NCBI RefSeq assembly: GCF_900111885.1
Contig: NZ_FOKG01000021.1
Coordinates: 38,990 to 102,989 of the forward strand
DNA length: 64,000 bases
Source: Amycolatopsis marina
GTDB lineage: Bacteria; Actinomycetota; Actinomycetes; Mycobacteriales; Pseudonocardiaceae
Direction of reading: 5' to 3'
Shown: positions 57,540 to 64,000 of the stretch, piece after piece
Numbering within the stretch: position 1 is the stretch's first letter
Layout: each line of letters opens with the position of its first letter
The notes under the pieces: generated by a model
The model's database searches: none
Told to the model about the DNA's origin: nothing
Seen by the model: only the letters and a program-made list of their open reading frames with translations
Made by a program: the position numbers and the translations under genes

Positions 57540-58781
57540 ATGCAGACTTGGTCATCCGTCGCCCTTCCCAGAGTGCCAGGAACTCCTCCGCCGCTGCGGT
57601 TGTTCGACACCGCCTCAGGTGAGGTCCGGCCGACAGCACCGGGATCGGTGGCGCGTATGTACGTCTGCGGCATCACGCCGTACGACGCGACGCACCTGGG
57701 GCACGCCGCGACCTACCTCGCCTTCGACCTGGTTCATCGGTTGTGGCTCGATGCCGGGCACGAGGTGCACTATGTGCAGAACGTGACCGACATCGACGAG
57801 CCGCTGCTCGAGCGAGCCGAACGGGATCAGGACGACTGGGTCGTGCTGGGAATGCGGGAGACCGCGTTGTTCCGGGAGGACATGGAGGCGCTGCGCGTGC
57901 TTCCGCCGCGCGAGTTCGTCGGCGCCGTCGAGAGCATCCCGGAGATCATCGAGGTCGTCGCCAAGCTGCTGGCGGACGGGAGCGCGTACCGGGCCGACGA
58001 TCCCGAGCACCCGGACATCTACTTCGATCACCGGGCCACCGGCCGGTTCGGGTACGAGTCGAACTACGACGCCGAGACGATGGCCAAGTTCTTCGCCGAG
58101 CGGGGTGGCGACCCGGACCGGCCCGGCAAGCGCGACCCGCTGGACGCCCTGCTGTGGCGGGTGGCCCGCCCCGGCGAGCCGTCATGGGAGTCGGAACTGG
58201 GCGCGGGACGGCCCGGCTGGCACATCGAGTGCAGCGCGATAGCCGTCAACCGGCTCGGCATGGGGTTCGACGTCCAAGGCGGCGGTTCCGACCTGGTGTT
58301 CCCGCACCACGAGTTCAGCGCCGCGCACGCGGAGGCGCTGACCGTCGACCATCCGTTCGCCCGGCACTACGTGCACGCCGGGATGATCGGCCTCGACGGT
58401 GAGAAGATGTCGAAGTCCAGGGGAAACCTCGTCTTCGTTTCGCGGCTGCGGGCCGGCGGGGTGGACAGCGGCGCGGTCCGACTCGCGCTGCTGGCAGGGC
58501 ATTACCGCGCCGACCGCGCGTGGACCGACGAGCTGCTGGCCGAGGCCGAGGCCAGGCTGGACCGCTGGCGTAAGGCCGTCGCCGCCCCGGGCGGACCCTC
58601 CGCCGAACCGGTGATCGCCCGGCTCCGCGACCACCTCGCCGACGACCTCGACACCACGGCGGCGCTCGCGGCGATCGACGCGTGGGCCGACGAGGCGCTG
58701 CGCGGGCGCGGCGGCGACGATGACGCTCCCAACCGCATCCGTGACGCCGTCGACGCACTCCTGGGAGTCCGCCTGGCCTGA
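57540..58781 (+). CDS. mshC: MshC, cysteine:1D-myo-inositol 2-amino-2-deoxy-alpha-D-glucopyranoside ligase
   Basis: 413 residues. It joins cysteine to GlcN-Ins in mycothiol synthesis using ATP. It resembles cysteinyl-tRNA synthetase: Y-V-C-G-I-T-P-Y-D-A-T with zinc Cys43, H-L-G-H at 52-55 and K-M-S-K-S at 289-293, but the N-terminal M-Q-T-W-S and V-P-G...R-L-F-D plus the short C-terminus without an anticodon domain are MshC traits. With egtABCD the organism has both low-molecular-weight thiol systems. The TGA stop lies in the first unit of a 21-base repeat array. Confidence 0.93.
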   Translation: MQTWSSVALPRVPGTPPPLRLFDTASGEVRPTAPGSVARMYVCGITPYDATHLGHAATYLAFDLVHRLWLDAGHEVHYVQNVTDIDEPLLERAERDQDDWVVLGMRETALFREDMEALRVLPPREFVGAVESIPEIIEVVAKLLADGSAYRADDPEHPDIYFDHRATGRFGYESNYDAETMAKFFAERGGDPDRPGKRDPLDALLWRVARPGEPSWESELGAGRPGWHIECSAIAVNRLGMGFDVQGGGSDLVFPHHEFSAAHAEALTVDHPFARHYVHAGMIGLDGEKMSKSRGNLVFVSRLRAGGVDSGAVRLALLAGHYRADRAWTDELLAEAEARLDRWRKAVAAPGGPSAEPVIARLRDHLADDLDTTAALAAIDAWADEALRGRGGDDDAPNRIRDAVDALLGVRLA

Positions 58782-58858
58782 CTTGGCAGTTCCGGCGGCC
58801 GACTTGGCAGTTCCGGGGCGCGAGTGTGCAGTTCCGTCGGCCGAGTTGGTGGTTACCG
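58780..58858. repeat. 21-base tandem repeat array between mshC and ABC-F gene (about 3.8 units)
   Basis: Units start at 58780, 58801, 58822 and 58843 (the last partial). The first two begin GACTTGGCAGTTCCGG; the third and fourth begin GAGT and are more divergent. The array begins within the TGA of mshC and overlaps the stop of the convergent ABC-F gene at 58853-58855. Confidence 0.85.
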
Positions 58859-60490
58859 CGCGCTCCCGGTCCGTACCTCGGCGCCCCGCCCGAGTTCCAG
58901 CCGGTCGCCGTCCCAGCCGCGCCGCAACCACCGGTCGTGGGAGGCGACGACCACAGCGCCGGGCGCGCTGCCGAGTGCCTCGGTCAGTTCCTCGGTGAGG
59001 CTCAGCGAGATGTGGTTGGTCGGCTCGTCGAGCAGCAGTACCTGCGGTGGTGCTGCGATGAGTGTTGCCAGCGCCAGCCTGCGCCGTTGCCCCACCGAGA
59101 GGTTGCCCAGCTCGCGGTCCAGATCCCTGACCCCGAGCAGGCCGAGGTCGGCCAGCGCGGGTGCGTCGTCGCCCGCGACCGAGCGGTAGAGCTGACGCGA
59201 TGTCATCGCCGGGTCCGGGAACCGGACGTCCTGGTCCAGCATTCCCACCCGGACCGTGGGGGAGCGGTGGACCAGCCCGCGTGCCGGCCGCAACCGCCCC
59301 GCGAGCACCGAGAGCAGGGTGGACTTGCCTGTGCCGTTGCCGCCGGTGACCAGCAGCCTGCTCCCCGCGCCGAGCGCGAGGTGTTCGATGCGCGGCAACC
59401 TGCCCGGTATCTCGACGTCGAGCACCGTCAGTGCGTCCTGCTCACCGGTCTCGCCGGTGAGGGGCGCGGCGAACCGCAGCGGCGCAGGGGGCTTCGGCGT
59501 CCGCGTGCGTTCCAGCTCGTCCAGCCGCGACTGCGCGTTGCGAACCCTGCGCGAGATCTGCCGCTGGACCCGGCCGCCCTTGTAGTCGTAGGCCATTTTC
59601 GCGTTGTCCCTCGGCGCACGGTCGTGGCTGATGGCGCGGGCCGTCACCGCCACGGACTCGCGCAGTCGCCGCAACTCGTCCTGCTCCTCGGCGAACCGTT
59701 GTTCCCAGCGCAGCCGCTCGGCGCGTTTGGCCAGCAGGTAGTCGCTGTACCGGCCGCCGTAACGCGCAGGCCCTCCGGCGGCGGGGTCGAGGTCGACGAT
59801 GTCGGTGCAGACCGCGTCGAGGAAGACGCGATCGTGCGAAGACTGGACCACGACCCCGGGTAGCGAGGCGAGGTGTTCCTCGAGGAACACCATCGCGTCG
59901 TCGTCGAGGTGGTTGGTCGGCTCATCCAGCAGCAGTGCCGACGGCCTGCGGACCAACAGGGCCGCGAGCCCGAGGCGGGCGCGTTGCCCGCCCGAGAGTG
60001 TGCCGAGTTCGCGGTCCGGAGCGACGGCGCCGAGACCGAGACCCGCACTGACCAGTGCCGCCCTGCGGTCCGCGTCCCAGAGGTCGTGCGACTCCGCCCA
60101 CTCGAGAGCGTGCCCGTACTCGACCAGTGCCACGTCGTCGTCCGGGCGCGCGGCGAGGTGCTCGGCCAACCGGTCGAGCCGTGCGGCCATGGCACGCGTC
60201 TCGGCCAACGCGTCGTCGATGACCGCCGAGACGACCGTCGTGGCCGGGTAGGGGAGTTCCTGGTCCAGGAAGCCGATATCCGACACGCCGGTCACCGTTC
60301 CGGCCTGCGGGAGTTCACGACCGGCCAGCAGCCGGAGCAGGGTGGACTTCCCGGTGCCGTTCTCGCCGACGAGGCCGATCCGGTGACCGGCTGCGGCGGT
60401 GAACGACAGTCCGTCGAAGACCACCCGGTCGCCGTAGGCGAACGCGAGGTCGGTGGCACGGAGAAACAGGGAGTGAGACAGGGGGATCAC
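58853..60490 (-). CDS. ABC-F family ATPase (ribosome-protection type)
   Basis: 545 residues starting GTG. Two ABC domains without membrane segments: Walker A G-E-N-G-T-G-K-S-T near residue 43 and G-G-N-G-T-G-K-S-T near 383; signatures L-S-G-G-Q-R-A and L-S-V-G-Q-R-R; Walker B L-L-L-D-E-P-T-N-H in both. The interdomain helical linker (about 240-310) is the part that reaches into the ribosomal P-site region. Actinobacterial ABC-F proteins of this kind often give resistance to macrolides, lincosamides or other ribosome drugs; the specificity cannot be read. A tiny upstream ORF suggests translational or attenuation control. Confidence 0.9.
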   Translation of the reverse strand: MIPLSHSLFLRATDLAFAYGDRVVFDGLSFTAAAGHRIGLVGENGTGKSTLLRLLAGRELPQAGTVTGVSDIGFLDQELPYPATTVVSAVIDDALAETRAMAARLDRLAEHLAARPDDDVALVEYGHALEWAESHDLWDADRRAALVSAGLGLGAVAPDRELGTLSGGQRARLGLAALLVRRPSALLLDEPTNHLDDDAMVFLEEHLASLPGVVVQSSHDRVFLDAVCTDIVDLDPAAGGPARYGGRYSDYLLAKRAERLRWEQRFAEEQDELRRLRESVAVTARAISHDRAPRDNAKMAYDYKGGRVQRQISRRVRNAQSRLDELERTRTPKPPAPLRFAAPLTGETGEQDALTVLDVEIPGRLPRIEHLALGAGSRLLVTGGNGTGKSTLLSVLAGRLRPARGLVHRSPTVRVGMLDQDVRFPDPAMTSRQLYRSVAGDDAPALADLGLLGVRDLDRELGNLSVGQRRRLALATLIAAPPQVLLLDEPTNHISLSLTEELTEALGSAPGAVVVASHDRWLRRGWDGDRLELGRGAEVRTGSAR

Positions 60491-60585
60491 GATCCTTGGC
60501 GCGTGGGTGACCCGCCGGGCACTGTCGGGCCGGGAGCGGAGGGCTCAACCGGAACGTGGCCTCGGGCGCGGGTGGGCTCGCGGGA

Positions 60586-60597
60586 TCAGTGGTCCAT
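60586..60597 (-). CDS. Possible three-codon leader ORF of the ABC-F gene
   Basis: ATG-GAC-CAC-TGA lies 95 bases upstream of the ABC-F start on the same strand. Short leader ORFs are used in ribosome-mediated attenuation of antibiotic-resistance ABC-F genes. No clear ribosome site or terminator/antiterminator pair could be fixed by eye. Confidence 0.25.
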   Translation of the reverse strand: MDH

Positions 60598-60692
60598 GAT
60601 GCGCCGAGTTTAATGCCGCATCCGTATTGTCAGTCAACCGCTTTTTCCTGGTGCGCCTCCCGCCGTTGACATTGTTCCCCGCCGACGGCAAG

Positions 60693-60724
60693 CTGAAAGA
60701 GAACTTTTGAAATAACTCTTTCAG
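60693..60724. promoter_or_regulatory. Palindromic operator before the ArsR-MFS operon
   Basis: CTGAAAGAG (60693-60701) and CTCTTTCAG (60716-60724) form perfect nine-base arms 14 bases apart, ending 12 bases before the ATG. An upstream TTGACA (60666-60671) could be the -35 box, which puts the operator at the transcription start, typical of ArsR autorepression. Confidence 0.65.
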
Positions 60725-60736
60725 GACTGGGGTGGC

Positions 60737-61324
60737 ATGAACGGACTTCCGGAACGCAGGCGGGTGCGGGACGCCGAACTGATGCGCGCGTTGGCCCATC
60801 CGCTGCGCGCGGCGCTGCTCGACCACCTGATGGCCGTCGGACCGCGAACGGCCAGCGAGTGCGCGGAAGCGGTGGCTTCCTCCGCCTCCAACTGCAGCTG
60901 GCACTTACGCAAGCTGGCGGAGTTCGGACTGGTGGAGCCCAGCGCGGCCGAGGACGGTCGGCAGCGCCCGTGGCGGGCCTGCCAGGTCGGGCTGGAGTTG
61001 GGTGAACCAGGGCCGGACCCGGCCCTGCGGTCCGCTCGGCTCGCCGCGGTCGGCACGATGCTCGGCACCGAGCAGGTGCTGACCCAGCGGTACCTCGACG
61101 CGGTCGAGGATCTTGACCCGAAGTGGCGCGACAGCGGCGGCCTGAACAGCTACGCACTGACCGTGACGCCGGAGGAACTCACCGAACTGGTGGCGTCCGT
61201 CGACGCGCTGATCCGGCCCTACGTCGGCACGATCCGCACCGAAACGCCCGACGGCGCGCGTCCGGTGCACGTCGGCCTGCGCGCGTTCCTGCGCATCGAG
61301 GCGGACGGTGAGGGGGCGTCGTGA
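60737..61324 (+). CDS. ArsR-like winged-helix regulator
   Basis: 195 residues from ATG 60737. The HTH reads A-L-A-H-P-L-R-A-A-L-L-D-H-L, T-A-S-E-C-A-E-A-V and S-N-C-S-W-H-L-R-K-L-A-E-F-G-L-V, matching the HTH_20/ArsR group; no classical metal-binding C-V-C motif is present. The C-terminal 90 residues are an extra domain common in regulators paired with MFS pumps. The stop overlaps the MFS start (GTGA). It probably represses the operon through the perfect palindrome upstream. Confidence 0.85.
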   Translation: MNGLPERRRVRDAELMRALAHPLRAALLDHLMAVGPRTASECAEAVASSASNCSWHLRKLAEFGLVEPSAAEDGRQRPWRACQVGLELGEPGPDPALRSARLAAVGTMLGTEQVLTQRYLDAVEDLDPKWRDSGGLNSYALTVTPEELTELVASVDALIRPYVGTIRTETPDGARPVHVGLRAFLRIEADGEGAS

Positions 61325-62676
61325 ACCGTACCGGTGTCCTGCGGCAGCGCGGGTTCGTCCGGCTGTGGACGGCGGCGTTCTTCTCCGAGACCGCGGAGTG
61401 GATGTTGCAGGTCGCGCTTCCCGTGCTGGTGTACCAGCTGACCGGGTCGGCCGCGTCCACGGCCACCAGCATGATGTTCGGCCTGCTGCCCGCGGTGCTG
61501 ATGAGCCCGTTGGCTGGCGTGCTCGCCGACCGGTACGAGCGGCGGGTGGTGCTGTGCCTGGTCTGCGCCGGACAGGCGGTGGTGGCGGTACCCCTGCTGA
61601 TCGTCGACGGCGGTGGCGCACTGCCGGTGGTGTTCCTGGTGATCGCGGCGCAGGCGTCACTCGCGGCGTTGTTCGAACCCGCCCGCAACGCCCTCGTGCC
61701 CGATCTCGTCCCGGCGGACGAACTCACCGCGGCGAACGGCCTCATGGGAATGAACAGCAGCGTGGCCCGGCTCGTGGGCGCTTCGCTCGGTGGCCTGCTG
61801 CTCGGCTTCGCCGGTCTGCACTGGGTGATGGCCGCTTATCTCGCCGCGTTGGTGCTCGCCGGAGCATTGCTGCTGCCCCGTTTCCCCGCCCGGGCGGGCA
61901 CTCCGGACGCGGGCGCCCACCGGCAGGCGATGGTGCGGCAGTGGCTCGCCGGGCTGGCCGCGATCCGCGGCGACAGGACCCTGCGCATCACCGGGGTCAC
62001 GCTGCTGTTGTCGGCGATCGCGCAGGGCATGTTCCTGGTGCTGTTCGTGCTCTTCGTGCTCCGCACGCTGGGCGGTGGCGAACCGGAGGTCGGGCTGCTC
62101 CGTGGAGTGCAGGCGGTCGGCGGGCTGGCGGCGGGGCTGCTGGTCGCGACCGCGCTGCGGCGGGTCCGCCCCGCGGCCCTGCTGGGCTGGGGCACCCTGA
62201 GTGTCGGCCTGCTTTCCGTGCTGATCTGGCACCTGCCCGCGATCACCACGGAGTTCTGGTTGTACGTCGGCCTGTTCGCCCTCGTCGGTGCGCCGGGCGT
62301 CATCTCGGCGGCGGGCCTGATGTCCGTGCTGCAGACGACGGCGGGAACCGAGTTGGCCGGGAGAGTGTTGAGCACCGGCTTCGCCGCGATGGCAGCGGGT
62401 ATGGCGGGCGGAATGCAGCTGGCCGGGATGTTCGCCGACCGGGTCGGGCTCCCCGGCCTGCTCACGGTCCAGGCGGCCCTGCACGTGCTCGCGGGATTAG
62501 TGGCGCTGGCGTTCCTCGTGCGCGGTCGGCGCAGCGTCGGAACGGACACACCGGAGAAGGCGGATACGGTGGAGTCGTGCCACACCTGCTCGCCACCAGC
62601 GACCTGCACGTCACCCACAGGGGAAACGAACCCCTCCTCGACGACGTCCGCTCCGAAAGCCGCGACGACTGGCTGA
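61321..62676 (+). CDS. MFS transporter
   Basis: 451 residues, starting GTG inside the ArsR stop. About twelve hydrophobic segments; the loop between helices 2 and 3 has A-D-R-Y-E-R-R near residue 70, the MFS signature. Similar to enterobactin-exporter-like drug or siderophore efflux MFS proteins controlled by an adjacent ArsR-type repressor. The C-terminal 33 residues (S-C-H-T-C-S-P-P and so on) are read from the start of the next gene in another frame, a 100-base overlap, and are unlikely to be ancestral. Confidence 0.85.
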   Translation: MNRTGVLRQRGFVRLWTAAFFSETAEWMLQVALPVLVYQLTGSAASTATSMMFGLLPAVLMSPLAGVLADRYERRVVLCLVCAGQAVVAVPLLIVDGGGALPVVFLVIAAQASLAALFEPARNALVPDLVPADELTAANGLMGMNSSVARLVGASLGGLLLGFAGLHWVMAAYLAALVLAGALLLPRFPARAGTPDAGAHRQAMVRQWLAGLAAIRGDRTLRITGVTLLLSAIAQGMFLVLFVLFVLRTLGGGEPEVGLLRGVQAVGGLAAGLLVATALRRVRPAALLGWGTLSVGLLSVLIWHLPAITTEFWLYVGLFALVGAPGVISAAGLMSVLQTTAGTELAGRVLSTGFAAMAAGMAGGMQLAGMFADRVGLPGLLTVQAALHVLAGLVALAFLVRGRRSVGTDTPEKADTVESCHTCSPPATCTSPTGETNPSSTTSAPKAATTG

Positions 62677-63401
62677 TCGTCGCCGGAGACGTCGCCGAGC
62701 GGATGGACGCGGTGATCGAGACGCTGCGCACCCTGCGGGAACGGTTCGCGAAGGTGATCTGGGTGCCCGGCAACCACGAGCTGTGGACGACGAAGAACGA
62801 TCCGGCGCGGTTGCGGGGGCAGGCGCGCTACGACGAACTGGTCCGCCGGTGCCGGTCGATCGACGTGCTCACCCCGGAGGACGAGTTCGCCGTGTGGACG
62901 TACGGCGAACGCCCGCTCACCATCGCACCGCTGTTCCTGCTCTACGACTACTCCTGGCGCACGCCGGAAGCCGACGGCAGACCGTTGGCCGAAGCCCTCG
63001 ATCAGGCGAGGGACGCGGGAGTCGTCTGCACCGACGAGTTCTTCCTGCACCCGGACCCGTTCGCGAGCCGCTCCGACTGGTGCGTCGAGCGGCTCAAGAT
63101 CAGCGAGGAACGCCTGGGCGTGATCCCGCCGGCGCACGGCACCGTCCTGGTCTCCCACTGGCCGCTGCACCGCCATCCGACCGAACCGCTGTACTGGCCG
63201 GAGTTCGCCATGTGGTGCGGCACCTCGCAGACCGAGGACTGGCACCTGAAGTACCGGGCGGAGATCGCTGTGTACGGCCACCTGCACATTCCGCGCACCA
63301 CCCACCGGGACGGCGTGCGGTTCGAGGAGGTGTCCCTCGGCTACCCACGCGAGTGGCGCAAACGGGCCCGCGGCCCCGTCCCGCTCCGCACGCTCCTCTG
63401 A
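62577..63401 (+). CDS. Metallophosphoesterase, PptH-like (4'-phosphopantetheinyl hydrolase family)
   Basis: 274 residues from GTG 62577, preceded by GGTGGAG. The calcineurin-like metal motifs are all present: S-D-L-H near residue 8, A-G-D-V-A near 35, P-G-N-H-E-L near 62, S-H-W-P near 190 and Y-G-H-L-H near 230. Tails such as K-V-I-W-V-P-G-N-H-E-L-W-T and R-F-E-E-V-S-L-G-Y-P-R-E-W resemble Rv2795c (PptH), which removes phosphopantetheine from carrier proteins and is paired with the transferase gene pptT. Here the next 3' feature is an insertion sequence. Family assignment rests on memory. Confidence 0.75.
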   Translation: MPHLLATSDLHVTHRGNEPLLDDVRSESRDDWLIVAGDVAERMDAVIETLRTLRERFAKVIWVPGNHELWTTKNDPARLRGQARYDELVRRCRSIDVLTPEDEFAVWTYGERPLTIAPLFLLYDYSWRTPEADGRPLAEALDQARDAGVVCTDEFFLHPDPFASRSDWCVERLKISEERLGVIPPAHGTVLVSHWPLHRHPTEPLYWPEFAMWCGTSQTEDWHLKYRAEIAVYGHLHIPRTTHRDGVRFEEVSLGYPREWRKRARGPVPLRTLL

Positions 63402-63414
63402 CCCCGGCGGCGGG

Positions 63415-63429
63415 ATGTCCCCAATGAGG
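63415..63429. repeat. Dispersed palindrome, copy 3, left half only
   Basis: ATGTCCCCAATGAGG is identical to the reverse complement of copy 2. The expected second arm (CATTGG...GACAT) is absent; the sequence changes to TTTTCTCAGTGGG, taken as the insertion-sequence end. Confidence 0.7.
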
Positions 63430-63466
63430 TTTTCTCAGTGGGTTGATCTTGGGGTGTGTGGTAGGC

Positions 63467-63528
63467 GGAGAGCCTCTGGTAGTGACTGGGTTTGCTGAAG
63501 ACCAAGTCTGAGGAACCAGAGGCTCTCC
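63467..63528 (+). promoter_or_regulatory. Hairpin that would hide the transposase ribosome site
   Basis: GGAGAGCCTCTGGT (63467-63480) pairs perfectly with ACCAGAGGCTCTCC (63515-63528). The second arm ends at the base before the GTG start and includes GAGG, the likely Shine-Dalgarno. Such structures in insertion sequences block translation of read-through transcripts. Confidence 0.7.
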
Positions 63529-64000
63529 GTGATTACGTATCGTGCCACGCTGGATGTCGCGCGCCCGATCGGGCAGTTTGTGGCGCAGTTGCTGACCGAG
63601 CATCGCCGGGCGGTGGGGACCCGGCGGGGGCGCCGTGCGCTGGGGCCCTTCGCCCAGGCGGTGCTGGTCCTGCGCTGGTTCCGTGACGCCACCCCGGTAG
63701 CGCGGCTGGCTACCGATTCCGGGATCGGTGTCGCCACCGCTTACCGCTACCTGCACGAAGGCATCACCGTGCTCGCCGCCCAGACCCACGACCTGCCCGA
63801 GGTACTCACCGAACGGCTGGCCGCCGGAGACACCCACCTCATCCTGGACGGCACCCTGATCCGCACCACCCGCGTCGCCGGGACCGTGATCAAAACCAAA
63901 GGCCGCACCGCCGGACAACCAGTACACCGCTGGTACTCCGGTAAACACCGCGCCTTCGGCGGCAACATCCAGTTCCTCGCCACCGCCGACGGATTCCCCC
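63529..64000 (+). CDS. Transposase, IS5-like family (N-terminal part)
   Basis: 157 residues from GTG 63529 to the end of the window, with no stop. The first half is a helix-turn-helix region (A-R-L-A-T-D-S-G-I-G-V-A-T-A-Y-R-Y-L). The DDE domain begins with L-I-L-D-G-T-L-I near residue 107, where Asp is the first catalytic acid, followed by K-T-K-G-R-T and Y-S-G-K-H-R-A-F-G-G-N-I-Q. This pattern is that of IS5-group transposases (DDE_Tnp_4 type). The remaining catalytic Asp and Glu would be outside. Confidence 0.8.
   Translation, partial: MITYRATLDVARPIGQFVAQLLTEHRRAVGTRRGRRALGPFAQAVLVLRWFRDATPVARLATDSGIGVATAYRYLHEGITVLAAQTHDLPEVLTERLAAGDTHLILDGTLIRTTRVAGTVIKTKGRTAGQPVHRWYSGKHRAFGGNIQFLATADGFP

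Larger units (their letters stand above)
63430..64000 (+). mobile_element. IS5-like insertion sequence, left part, running off the window
   Basis: The element starts near 63430, where the host palindrome is broken, and contains a 14-base-arm hairpin and a transposase gene. The right end and target duplication are beyond the window, so boundaries and family are provisional. Confidence 0.75.

Noticed and set aside
57540..58781. Cysteinyl-tRNA synthetase
   Set aside because: The catalytic core is alike, but length of 413 residues, lack of an anticodon-binding domain and the MshC-type N-terminus favour the mycothiol ligase.

Overview
The window is high-GC actinobacterial chromosome, most likely from the Pseudonocardiales (Amycolatopsis/Saccharomonospora-like). 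The basis is the combination of GarA, FtsR, mycothiol ligase MshC, an ergothioneine operon, a Mycobacterium-type fabG-inhA-ferrochelatase cluster, a single-chain acyl-CoA carboxylase of about 1850 residues, many GTG starts, and leaderless promoters of the form TANNNT plus 6-7 nt plus start codon. Genus is inferred, not proven. I saw no rRNA, tRNA, CRISPR array or prophage.

Two ancient actinobacterial gene orders make up the backbone. The first (1-9.0 kb) matches M. tuberculosis Rv1822-Rv1842c: garA, ftsR (MerR), a DUF151 protein, a second MerR, a tandem glycine riboswitch and a pair of CNNM/CorC membrane proteins. The glycine-cleavage genes that normally accompany the riboswitch are missing; the next gene is an XRE/MmyB-like regulator. 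The second (9.9-50 kb) matches Rv1474c-Rv1486c: acnR, aconitase, a RipA-like NlpC/P60 peptidase, moxR-DUF58-VWA, fabG-inhA, coproporphyrin ferrochelatase and an Rv1486c-like gene. It is spread out by inserted blocks: an amino-acid dehydrogenase with a divergent LysR regulator; egtABCD with a DDN-type F420 oxidoreductase; a secreted S33 tripeptidase; GNAT and TauE genes; the fused carboxylase with TetR, enoyl-CoA hydratase and mobA-like genes; a two-component system coupled to a TAXI receptor; and a HAD/CGNR/VOC/proline dehydrogenase stretch. acnR and acn now lie about 11 kb apart, yet each has a site matching the AcnR operator.

From 50 to 64 kb there is an AAA+/VWA pair, a cytoplasmic subtilisin-like protease followed by a stand-alone propeptide-like (I9-like) protein, a P450 with a divergent TetR, mshC, an ABC-F ATPase, an ArsR-MFS pair, a PptH-like metallophosphoesterase and the left part of an IS5-like insertion sequence running off the end.

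Several repeat classes deserve attention. Imperfect 21-base tandem repeats fill two convergent spacers from stop codon to stop codon. A dispersed palindrome (ATGTCCCCAATG...) occurs three times; one copy forms the C-terminus of a HAD protein and another is split by the insertion sequence. There are also a 25-base perfect tandem repeat, a 136-base element bounded by 10-base inverted repeats, and a 17-base perfect inverted copy of the 3' end of the DUF151 gene.
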